NCBI GenBank assembly: GCA_016744775.1
Contig: JADGDS010000005.1
Coordinates: 1 to 64,000 of the forward strand
DNA: 64,000 bases
Origin: Candidatus Marithrix sp.
GTDB taxonomy: Bacteria; Pseudomonadota; Gammaproteobacteria; Beggiatoales; Beggiatoaceae
Direction of reading: 5' to 3'
Both the position numbers and the translations under genes were made by a program. The notes under the pieces are model-generated. The model made no database searches, was not told where the DNA came from, and was given only the letters and a program-made list of their open reading frames with translations. Positions 53,936-61,749 of the stretch are shown piece after piece. The number at the start of each line of letters is the position of its first letter. Position 1 is the stretch's first letter.

Positions 53936-54076
53936 TTAATTGAAAATTGATTAAGGTTAAATGTGTATTATAATGCAGATATGAGTAGATGGCTAAAATA
54001 TTTTATTTGTGAGGGAAGGTATCATATTATCCAGATGAAATTAATTGTATAATAATAATATGTTTCTCAAACATTG

Positions 54077-54139
54077 TCAATAAATTAAACCTTGTTACAA
54101 GCCCCAAGACCTGACAGGTTTTAAAAACCTGTCAGGTCT
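54077..54139. repeat. CCTGACAGG palindrome, copy 8, with extended shared flank
   Basis: The palindrome is 54107-54139. The preceding GTCAATAAATTAAACCTTGT and TACAAGCCCCA match the flank of copy 7 (other strand) and copy 9. It lies in the gene-poor 53936-54730 stretch. Confidence 0.8.
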
Positions 54140-54273
54140 AAAACCTTATGTAAAACTTGAGTAAACTAATTTAAATTAAACTAATGTCTTTATTTAATTA
54201 ATAATTCCATTGACTTTAGTGTGTTACATAATTATAATTACCGCTATTTTTATATTTTTCAACAATATGCTGC

Positions 54274-54548
54274 TATCCCAAGGAACTTGTTATTTATCAG
54301 GAATGGCAAAGCTATAGCACATTGTGGGATAAAGCTTATTTTTTTGTGAGCTTTGATGATTATCTAGGTTTAAGTTTAACTTTCGCTAAAATCCCAATTG
54401 GGATAACTACTTCATTCATGCCATGCCGCTGCGAGTCGATTACCTAAAATCGCAAGATGCAACGCGCCTAATTACAGAACCGGTAGATTTAAATTATCCA
54501 GACATAGTAATTGAAATGTGGTTACGGGAATATCGGGAAGGGTTTTAA
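54274..54548 (+). pseudogene. Frameshifted gene remnant
   Basis: An open stretch YPKELVIYQEWQSYSTLWDK followed by AYFFVSFDDYLGLSLTFAKI ends in a stop at about 54448. From ATG 54423 another frame continues MPLRVDYLKSQDATRLITEP with VDLNYPDIVIEMWLREYREG to TAA 54546-54548. Together they look like one protein broken by a shift near 54420. The family was not recognised. The sequence sits between palindromes 8 and 9. Confidence 0.35.
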
Positions 54549-54562
54549 ATAACACTATCAAA

Positions 54563-54643
54563 CTGTCAATAAACTAAACTGCTGGTTACAAGCCCCAAGA
54601 CCTGACAGGTTTTTAAAACCTGTCAGGTCTAAAACCTGACAGG
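54563..54643. repeat. CCTGACAGG palindrome, copy 9, with extended flank and an extra half
   Basis: The palindrome is 54598-54630, followed by a third arm ACCTGACAGGT (54633-54643). The upstream CTGTCAATAAACTAAAC and TTACAAGCCCCA are shared with copies 7 and 8. Confidence 0.8.
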
Positions 54644-54730
54644 TGTTTGAACATGTAACAATGTTTTTTTACATCATATAGTGTACAATATCAAATTGCA
54701 CTTAATTAATTTTATTAGAGGTTATTTAAT

Positions 54731-55831
54731 ATGAAAAAAATAAGTAAAACAAGACTGACAGTTGTTCTTTTTGTAGTTACTTTTTTGGGTACTTCAAATT
54801 CAAACGCTAACATTGCTACCACATCAACGGGCTTGGATCAAATTGTAGATATTATTTTAACTGATGCTAGGCTTCAAAAAAAGATTTCAATGGAAGATAT
54901 TTATGAAGGTGCCGTTGCAGCGGATATGATGAACAAAATCATAATCAAAGCAATTATCGATAACGGTTTAGCTAATGACAAAAAGATTTCAACAGCTGAT
55001 ACCCGAGAGTTGAATGATTACATTTTCCATAACTATCGCGATGATTGGGTTGTATTTCACGGAGATGATGAAGATGGTGAAGAAACTGGATTTCACCTAG
55101 TGCAAAACGATGGTGCCAAAACTAAGCTTTTAGGCAAAAATGCTATAAATCGTGTTGCTGATGGTATTTATCATTTGGGGTTTGAAACACACCGAAAAAA
55201 TCGCCTTCTCAACGAAGATGGCAACAATAATGTCACTTTCCAAAAAGTTGGTTTATGGCTTAACGACTTGCTTGCTCAAGACTTAAAACGCAATTCTCTC
55301 AAAAATCCCAAGATTAAGGAAGTCACTGGCACTACTCGCACCGGCTTGGATCAAATTATTGATATTATTTATACCGATGTAGGGCTTCAAAAGCGTATTT
55401 CCACTGGCGATATTCGTAAAGGCTCAGCAGCCACAGATGGGCTGAATCACATCATACTTGAAGCCATTATAGTCACTGATGTTGCAAACGATGGAAACAT
55501 CAACGCTGATGATGCGCGTCTATTGAACAAATATATTGTTGCCAATCACAGCGAAATATGGGCTGAACTTCACGGAGACGATGAAGCAACTGGTGAAGAA
55601 ACTGGATTTCATCTAGTGCAAAGTGATGGTGCCAAAACTAAGCTTTTTGGCAAAAATGCGCTCAATCGCGTAGCTGATGCAATTTATCATTTAGGATTTG
55701 AAACAAACCTACGCAATCGGTTGCTCAACGAAGATGGTAATAAAAATGCCACTTTTACAAAAGTGGCTTTATGGCTAAATAATTTATTGCAAGATGATTT
55801 CAAAAAAATACAACAATTTAAAAAACCATAG
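54731..55831 (+). CDS. Secreted protein with two copies of an uncharacterised 155-residue domain
   Basis: 366 residues with a signal peptide (LTVVLFVVTFLGTSNSNA). Two tandem units follow (about 33-185 and 200-355), each opening TGLDQI(V/I)DII-x-TD. They continue with an EF-hand-like NDKKISTADTRELN or NDGNINADDARLLN, the acidic HGDDE...EETGFHLVQ-x-DGAKTKL and IYHLGFET...LLNEDGN. The units differ by many substitutions, so the duplication is old. The aspartate-rich loops suggest calcium binding. I know similar units from other secreted bacterial proteins without a defined role. GAGGTTATTTAATATG supplies the ribosome site. Confidence 0.75.
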   Translation: MKKISKTRLTVVLFVVTFLGTSNSNANIATTSTGLDQIVDIILTDARLQKKISMEDIYEGAVAADMMNKIIIKAIIDNGLANDKKISTADTRELNDYIFHNYRDDWVVFHGDDEDGEETGFHLVQNDGAKTKLLGKNAINRVADGIYHLGFETHRKNRLLNEDGNNNVTFQKVGLWLNDLLAQDLKRNSLKNPKIKEVTGTTRTGLDQIIDIIYTDVGLQKRISTGDIRKGSAATDGLNHIILEAIIVTDVANDGNINADDARLLNKYIVANHSEIWAELHGDDEATGEETGFHLVQSDGAKTKLFGKNALNRVADAIYHLGFETNLRNRLLNEDGNKNATFTKVALWLNNLLQDDFKKIQQFKKP

Positions 55832-55853
55832 ATCAATTTAATCTATAAAAGAT

Positions 55854-55880
55854 GGGTAGAGCTACGTGTATGCTCTACCC
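55854..55880. terminator. Stem-loop between convergent genes
   Basis: GGGTAGAGC (55854-55862) and GCTCTACCC (55872-55880) form a perfect 9-bp stem with a 9-base loop, ending at the glgB stop codon. It is in the right place to end both the secreted-protein gene and glgB. Confidence 0.6.
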
Positions 55881-57727
55881 TACCCTAATATCAACGCCCC
55901 CAAAGGTGGCAAAGTAACTGTAATAGAATATTCTTGATTCATACAGGCTATTTTTTCTGCTTTTAACAATCTATCATTGTTATTGACATTACTTCCACCA
56001 TAAATTGCAGCGTCTGAATTCAAAATTTCTTTATAAGTCGCTAACTTTGGTACTCCTATTCTATAATAGTATCTTGGTACTGGAGTGAAGTTTAATGCTA
56101 TAATTAAAGTTTGTTCTTCTGCTTGGCGGCTAAAAATTAATACTGAATTTTCAGCATCTTGGCAGTCTAGCCATTTAAATCCTTGTTGTTCAAATTCATA
56201 TTTGTATAATGCTTTTGATTGTTGGTAAATTTTGTTTAAATCTTTTACTAAGTTTTGTACGCCTTTGTGAAAATCATATTGTAATAGATGCCAATCTAAG
56301 CCCACAGCTTCATTCCATTCCGCGCTTTGAGCAAATTCGGTGCCCATAAATAATAGTTTTTTACCCGGATGTGTAAACATATAACTATATAACAAGCGTA
56401 AATTTGCAAAGCGTTGCCATTCGTCGCCGGGCATTTTGGTTAGCATTGATCCTTTGCCATGCACTACTTCGTCATGTGAAAATGGTAACAAGAAGTTTTC
56501 AGAGAAAGCATATAAGATACTAAATGTTAAGTCATTTTGATGATGTTTACGGTGAATTGGATCTATCGACATATATTTTAAAGTGTCATTCATCCAACCC
56601 ATATTCCATTTCATATTAAAACCTAATCCACCAAATTCAGCCGGACCAGTTACTTGCGGCCATGATGTTGATTCTTCCGCTATTATTAAAGCTCCCGGGT
56701 TTTGTTGTTGCAGAATAGTAGTTAATTCACGTATAAATCCAATAGCTTCTAAGTTTTCACGACTTCCATATTCATTTGGAATCCATTCTTCACGTGAATA
56801 GTCTAAATATAACATTGAGGCAACTGCATCTACTCGTAAGCCATCAATATGAAATTCTTCTATCCAATATAATGCACTGGAAAATAAAAAGTTTTTGACT
56901 TCAAAACGACCATAATTATAAATTAGCGTCTGCCAATCTAAGTGTTCCCCTTGACGTGGATCTTCATGTTCATAAAGTGCAGTACCATCAAAACGCGCTA
57001 AGCCATAAGCGTCTTTTGGAAAATGAGCTGGCACCCAATCTAAAATAACTCCGATATTATTTTGATGACAATAATCAATAAAATATCTAAAATCATCAGG
57101 TGTGCCATAGCGGCTAGTCGGTGCATAATAACCGGTACATTGATAACCCCATGAGGCATCGAATGGATGTTCAGTAATTGGCAATAACTCAATATGGGTA
57201 AAACCCATTTCAAGTACATACTTAACTAAGCGTTTTGCTAGTTCACGATAATTGATAAATTCACCCTGCCACGCGCCTAAATGTACTTCATAAATTGACA
57301 TTGGAATATGTTGCCAATCTAGTTGCTGACGCTTTTCTAGCCAAGTATTATCATTCCATTTATAATCGCTATTAGCGGTAACAATAGAAGCAGTATTTGG
57401 ACGTAATTCAAATTGCTGACCATAAGGATCAGATTTTAATAAAATTTCACCATGACGGCTGCGAATTTCAAATTTATATAATTCTCCGGGTTTTATATCA
57501 GGAATAAACAATTCCCAAATACCATTATCTTCATAAATGTGCATAGGATGAATAGCTCCATCCCAACTATTAAAATCACCAACTACACTGACGGCATCAG
57601 CATTAGGTGCCCATACGGCAAACAATACACCGTCATCATTGAAATGGGCACCTAAAAAACGATAAGCGTGCCAATGTTTGCCCTGACTAAATAAATGTTT
57701 ATCAAAATTGGATAGTTTAGTTGTCAT
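55880..57727 (-). CDS. glgB: 1,4-alpha-glucan branching enzyme
   Basis: 615 residues. A CBM48 module ([32 protein letters not shown]) is followed by the GH13 barrel with [28 protein letters not shown] (nucleophile Asp), IIAEEST (acid Glu) and [14 protein letters not shown], then the C-terminal beta domain. It is about 110 residues shorter than E. coli GlgB because the first N-terminal module is missing, a known short form. It introduces alpha-1,6 branches into glycogen. No other glg gene is near. Confidence 0.95.
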   Translation of the reverse strand: MTTKLSNFDKHLFSQGKHWHAYRFLGAHFNDDGVLFAVWAPNADAVSVVGDFNSWDGAIHPMHIYEDNGIWELFIPDIKPGELYKFEIRSRHGEILLKSDPYGQQFELRPNTASIVTANSDYKWNDNTWLEKRQQLDWQHIPMSIYEVHLGAWQGEFINYRELAKRLVKYVLEMGFTHIELLPITEHPFDASWGYQCTGYYAPTSRYGTPDDFRYFIDYCHQNNIGVILDWVPAHFPKDAYGLARFDGTALYEHEDPRQGEHLDWQTLIYNYGRFEVKNFLFSSALYWIEEFHIDGLRVDAVASMLYLDYSREEWIPNEYGSRENLEAIGFIRELTTILQQQNPGALIIAEESTSWPQVTGPAEFGGLGFNMKWNMGWMNDTLKYMSIDPIHRKHHQNDLTFSILYAFSENFLLPFSHDEVVHGKGSMLTKMPGDEWQRFANLRLLYSYMFTHPGKKLLFMGTEFAQSAEWNEAVGLDWHLLQYDFHKGVQNLVKDLNKIYQQSKALYKYEFEQQGFKWLDCQDAENSVLIFSRQAEEQTLIIALNFTPVPRYYYRIGVPKLATYKEILNSDAAIYGGSNVNNNDRLLKAEKIACMNQEYSITVTLPPLGALILG

Positions 57728-57913
57728 ATTATTATAATATCCTTGCTTATATGCAATTTCTGTAGTTTTTTGTTTTCGACTCTGAGTTTTAAATCAATCA
57801 TCATTTATAATATTGCCTTGAAAAAGTGTAGCACCAGAACAACATATCAATTACATTGAAAGGGAAAAAGTAACAGTAATTTTTGTTATAATCAAAACTA
57901 AAAGGTTTAGAAG

Positions 57914-58222
57914 ATGCAATTACAAATTAGTAATCCTCAAATGCAAAAGATTTTCGAGACACAATTTCACTCTAATCAAGAGAAGTTTATGGAGTTTATT
58001 GTCTCTTTTATTAAAGATAATAGCAAGGCAATAGATAATTATTTTCATCAAACCACTACTCCCAAACAGTATAAATCCTTTAGTTATAATAAGTTGAATC
58101 CAATGGATAACTTTTATAAACTAGATACTGATGACAATGATATTGAGATGACAAATCCTTTTAAAAATGTTGAAGATTCTGTTGCTTTTGCAAAACAATT
58201 ACGAGAAGAGTCTTATAGATGA
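57914..58222 (+). CDS. Antitoxin partner of a PIN toxin
   Basis: 102 residues. A helical N-terminus (QKIFETQFHSNQEKFMEFIVSFIKD) is followed by a polar middle and the acidic end NPFKNVEDSVAFAKQLREES. It precedes a PIN toxin gene with the 4-base ATGA overlap, and this position defines it as the antitoxin. I do not recognise the family by sequence. Confidence 0.65.
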   Translation: MQLQISNPQMQKIFETQFHSNQEKFMEFIVSFIKDNSKAIDNYFHQTTTPKQYKSFSYNKLNPMDNFYKLDTDDNDIEMTNPFKNVEDSVAFAKQLREESYR

Positions 58223-58602
58223 TATTTCTTGATACCAATATTTTGATTGAATATTTAAAGGGCAATAAATCTCTTATTAAGTCTTATTCGTTAGATGAGT
58301 TGTTTATTAGTGATATTGTGGTGATGGAGCTATATCAAGGTGCAAAAAGCAAACAAGATTTAAAATTTATTATCAATGAAATTGCTGTTTTTAAGATTTT
58401 AAAAACCAACGATGAGATTATCAAACTTGCTACTCTATTGGTAAAAGAATATAATCTATCGCACAATATGAAGATGATGGATGCAATTATTGCTTCTACT
58501 GTTATGGTTTATAATATGCCATTAATGACTTTGAATTTGAAGGATTTTAGGTATATTGATGGGGTGGAATTGGTCACTAATGACTTGATTCTAACAAATT
58601 AA
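58219..58602 (+). CDS. PIN-domain toxin (VapC-like)
   Basis: 127 residues. MIFLDTNILIEYLKG opens with the first PIN Asp; DIVVMELYQGAKS carries the Glu, and MKMMDAIIASTVMVYNMPLMTLNLKDFRYI the distal acidic residues. All are present. It is coupled to the upstream antitoxin gene. Confidence 0.88.
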   Translation: MIFLDTNILIEYLKGNKSLIKSYSLDELFISDIVVMELYQGAKSKQDLKFIINEIAVFKILKTNDEIIKLATLLVKEYNLSHNMKMMDAIIASTVMVYNMPLMTLNLKDFRYIDGVELVTNDLILTN

Positions 58603-58650
58603 TCCTTAGTTATAACGATAAGCAATTATCACAGATAAGGATTAATAAAA

Positions 58651-61230
58651 ATGAATATCGAAAAATTCACGACTAAATTTCAACAAGCCTTGGCTGATGC
58701 GCAAAGTATCGCCGTTGGGCGCGATCATCGGTTTATTGAGCCGGTTCATGTATTGTTAGCTATGTTGGATCAGCAGGATGCTAGTACTAATCAATTATTG
58801 ACTCGTGCTGGAGCTAATGTTAATAAAATCCGTTCCGGTTTAATGGAAGTCTTAGAAAATATTGATAAAGTTACTGCCAATGAGGGTCAAGTACATATTT
58901 CTAATGATTTAAACCGTTTATTCAATATAACTGATAAATTAGCTCAACAACGTAAAGATCAGTATATTCCTAGTGAATTATTTGTCTTGGCAGCACTTAA
59001 AGATAAGGGTAGTATTGGTAAATTATTAGCTAAAGCCGGTGTCAAAAAAGAAGTATTAGAACAAGCAATTGATCAAATGCGTGGTGGGCAAAAGGTCAAT
59101 GATCCTAATGCTGAGGAACAGCGGCAATCACTTGAAAAATATACAGTCAACTTAACTGAACTAGCATTACAAGGTAAATTAGATCCAGTAATTGGGCGCG
59201 ATGATGAAATTCGTCGCATTGTGCAAGTCTTACAGCGGCGTACTAAAAATAATCCTGTATTAATTGGTGAACCGGGTACAGGTAAAACTGCAATAGTTGA
59301 AGGTTTAGCTCAACGCATCATCAACGGTGAAGTGCCAGAAGGTTTAAAAAATAAAAGTTTATTATCACTAGATATGGGTTCCTTAATTGCCGGTGCTAAA
59401 TTTAGAGGTGAATTTGAGGAACGCTTAAAAGCTGTCTTAAATGATTTAGCCAAACAAGAAGGGCAAGTAATTTTATTTATAGATGAATTGCATACTATGG
59501 TTGGTGCCGGTAAAGGCGAAGGCGCAATGGATGCAGGTAATATGCTCAAACCAGCACTTGCACGTGGCGAATTACACTGCGTTGGTGCGACAACTTTAGA
59601 TGAATATCGCCAATACATTGAAAAAGATGCCGCTTTAGAACGCCGTTTTCAAAAAGTTTTAGTTAATGAACCCAATGTTGAAGACACTATTGCCATTTTA
59701 CGCGGCTTAAAAGAACGCTATGAAGTTCATCATGGTGTAGATATTACCGATCCTGCAATCGTAGCAGCGGCAACATTGTCTAATCGTTATATTACAGATC
59801 GACAATTACCTGATAAAGCTATAGATTTAGTTGATGAAGCTGCTAGTCACATTAGAATGGAAATTGATTCCAAACCTGAAAGCATAGATCGCCTAGATCG
59901 TCGTCTAATTCAGCTAAAAATTGAACATCAAGCTCTAAAAAAAGAAAAAGACAAAGCATCTAAACAACGCTTAGCAAAATTAAATGAAGAAATTGGTCAA
60001 TTAGAAAAAGAATTAGCCGATTTAAATGAAATCTGGCGAGCTGAAAAGGCAAGTGTTCAAGATAGCAGCAAAATTAAAGAAGAATTAGAACAAAGCCGTT
60101 TAGCGATGGAAGCAGCCCATCGAGCTGGTGATTTGGAACGTATGGCAAAATTGCAATATGAACAAATTCCTAAATTAGAACAACAGCTTGCAGCGGCTAG
60201 TTCAGTTGAACAACCACAAAAAATGCAATTATTACGTAATTCTGTTACTGAGGAAGAAATTGCAGAAGTAGTATCTAAATGGACAGGTATTCCAATTACC
60301 AAAATGCTAGAAGGCGAACGCGATAAACTACTACATATGGAAACTGCAATTCATAAGCGCGTAATTGGACAAGAGGAGGCAGTAGAAACAGTTGCTAATG
60401 CAATACGCCGCTCTCGCGCCGGATTATCAGATCCTAGTCGCCCTAATGGATCATTTTTATTTTTGGGACCAACAGGGGTAGGTAAAACTGAACTATCTAA
60501 AGCCCTAGCAACTTTCCTATTTGATTCTGATGAAGCGATGATACGCATCGACATGTCAGAATTTATGGAAAAACACTCAGTAGCGCGTCTAATTGGTGCC
60601 CCTCCGGGCTATGTAGGTTATGAAGAAGGGGGTTATTTAACCGAAGCAGTACGTCGTCGCCCATACTCAGTAATTCTACTCGACGAAGTAGAAAAAGCTC
60701 ATCCAGATGTATTTGGAGTTTTATTGCAAGTCTTAGATGATGGACGATTAACCGATGGGCAAGGGCGAACAGTAGATTTTCGTAACACTGTAATAGTCAT
60801 GACATCAAATCTTGGTTCACAACTGATTCAAGAAATGGCGGGCGCAGAACAATATGATGCTATGAAAGCGGCAGTAATGGAAATAGTTGGACAACAATTC
60901 CGTCCAGAATTTATCAATAGAATTGATGACGTAGTAGTATTCCACCCATTAGGTAAAGATCATATCCGCGATATTGCAGATATTCAAATCGACTACCTAC
61001 GTCAAAGATTACAAACACAAAATATGAAATTGAATATCAGCGAGACTGCCTTAGACAAATTAGGAGAAGCTGGATTTGATCCAGTATATGGCGCACGCCC
61101 ATTAAAACGCGCCATTCAACAAAATTTAGAAAACCCATTAGCTCAAGAAATATTAGGGGCTAAATTTGTGACTGGGGATGCTATTAATGTTGATTGGCGC
61201 GATGAGGCTATGACATTTAGTAAGAGTTAA
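58651..61230 (+). CDS. clpB: ATP-dependent disaggregase ClpB
   Basis: 859 residues, full length. The Clp N domain is followed by AAA1 with Walker [14 protein letters not shown] (about 206-218). The long middle coiled coil (about 400-530) and AAA2 with [14 protein letters not shown] (about 606) complete the layout, as do [18 protein letters not shown] and [11 protein letters not shown]. The middle domain and lack of a ClpP-binding loop define ClpB rather than ClpA or ClpC. It rescues aggregated proteins with DnaK. AAGGATTAATAAAAATG gives the ribosome site. I did not find a convincing heat-shock promoter. Confidence 0.97.
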   Translation: MNIEKFTTKFQQALADAQSIAVGRDHRFIEPVHVLLAMLDQQDASTNQLLTRAGANVNKIRSGLMEVLENIDKVTANEGQVHISNDLNRLFNITDKLAQQRKDQYIPSELFVLAALKDKGSIGKLLAKAGVKKEVLEQAIDQMRGGQKVNDPNAEEQRQSLEKYTVNLTELALQGKLDPVIGRDDEIRRIVQVLQRRTKNNPVLIGEPGTGKTAIVEGLAQRIINGEVPEGLKNKSLLSLDMGSLIAGAKFRGEFEERLKAVLNDLAKQEGQVILFIDELHTMVGAGKGEGAMDAGNMLKPALARGELHCVGATTLDEYRQYIEKDAALERRFQKVLVNEPNVEDTIAILRGLKERYEVHHGVDITDPAIVAAATLSNRYITDRQLPDKAIDLVDEAASHIRMEIDSKPESIDRLDRRLIQLKIEHQALKKEKDKASKQRLAKLNEEIGQLEKELADLNEIWRAEKASVQDSSKIKEELEQSRLAMEAAHRAGDLERMAKLQYEQIPKLEQQLAAASSVEQPQKMQLLRNSVTEEEIAEVVSKWTGIPITKMLEGERDKLLHMETAIHKRVIGQEEAVETVANAIRRSRAGLSDPSRPNGSFLFLGPTGVGKTELSKALATFLFDSDEAMIRIDMSEFMEKHSVARLIGAPPGYVGYEEGGYLTEAVRRRPYSVILLDEVEKAHPDVFGVLLQVLDDGRLTDGQGRTVDFRNTVIVMTSNLGSQLIQEMAGAEQYDAMKAAVMEIVGQQFRPEFINRIDDVVVFHPLGKDHIRDIADIQIDYLRQRLQTQNMKLNISETALDKLGEAGFDPVYGARPLKRAIQQNLENPLAQEILGAKFVTGDAINVDWRDEAMTFSKS

Positions 61231-61232
61231 TA

Positions 61233-61464
61233 AACGCGGTAAGCTGGGTTAATTTCGACACATAATGTAACGCGGTAAAGACCTGTCAGGTTTTTAAAAC
61301 CTGACAGGTCTGTTATGAAAATACCTATTATTTAAAAATATCCAGAGTAAAATTATTATACCACCCATAAGCATACTGAACATCCAGCTTACGCTGGTCT
61401 GCTGTAACGCGGTAAGCTAACCCAGCCTACGTCATGTGCTAAAACCAACCCAGCTTACCACGTT
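61233..61464. repeat. AACGCGGTAAGCTGGGTT inverted repeat enclosing palindrome copy 10
   Basis: AACGCGGTAAGCTGGGTT (61233-61250) faces AACCCAGCTTACCACGTT (61447-61464). Two further TAACGCGGTAA copies lie inside (near 61268 and 61404). The nested arrangement shows layered insertion or duplication behind clpB. Confidence 0.65.
61279..61311. repeat. CCTGACAGG palindrome, copy 10
   Basis: AGACCTGTCAGGTTTT and its complement, 48 bases behind clpB. Its arms read CCTGTCAGG first, like copy 1 and opposite to copies 2-9. It may end the clpB transcript. Confidence 0.8.
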
Positions 61465-61565
61465 AACATATCTAGCTTAGTTTCAACTAAGGTCACAGGA
61501 TATATAATAAATACCATCATACCCATGATAAATGAAATACTAAAATTTCGGTAACAGTGTTTCAT
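61455..61565 (-). CDS. Possible small single-helix membrane peptide
   Basis: 36 residues: MKHCYRNFSISFIMGMMVFI then IYPVTLVETKLDMLTW. ATG 61565 is preceded on the minus strand by AAAGAGGATTTTAATT, a strong ribosome site at proper spacing. The middle is hydrophobic enough for one membrane helix. Its last codons run into the nested repeat, so the gene may once have been longer. Confidence 0.4.
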   Translation of the reverse strand: MKHCYRNFSISFIMGMMVFIIYPVTLVETKLDMLTW

Positions 61566-61749
61566 AATTAAAATCCTCTTTATATCATATCAAAACTAAA
61601 ACGATGCAATTACCTTAGCAAAATGAAGTGTTTTTATGTCTATTGGTATAGGTATTGCTCAGCAATAAAATTAGAACTTATTAATAAACCATAGTAAAAA
61701 ACATAAAGTGTTAGGAACAAAGTCACTCACCCGTACTACAATTATAAAA

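Noticed and set aside
58560..58650. Heat-shock (sigma-32) promoter in front of clpB
   Set aside because: CTTGATT near 58583 resembles a -35 box only loosely and no matching CCCCAT-type -10 follows at the right spacing.
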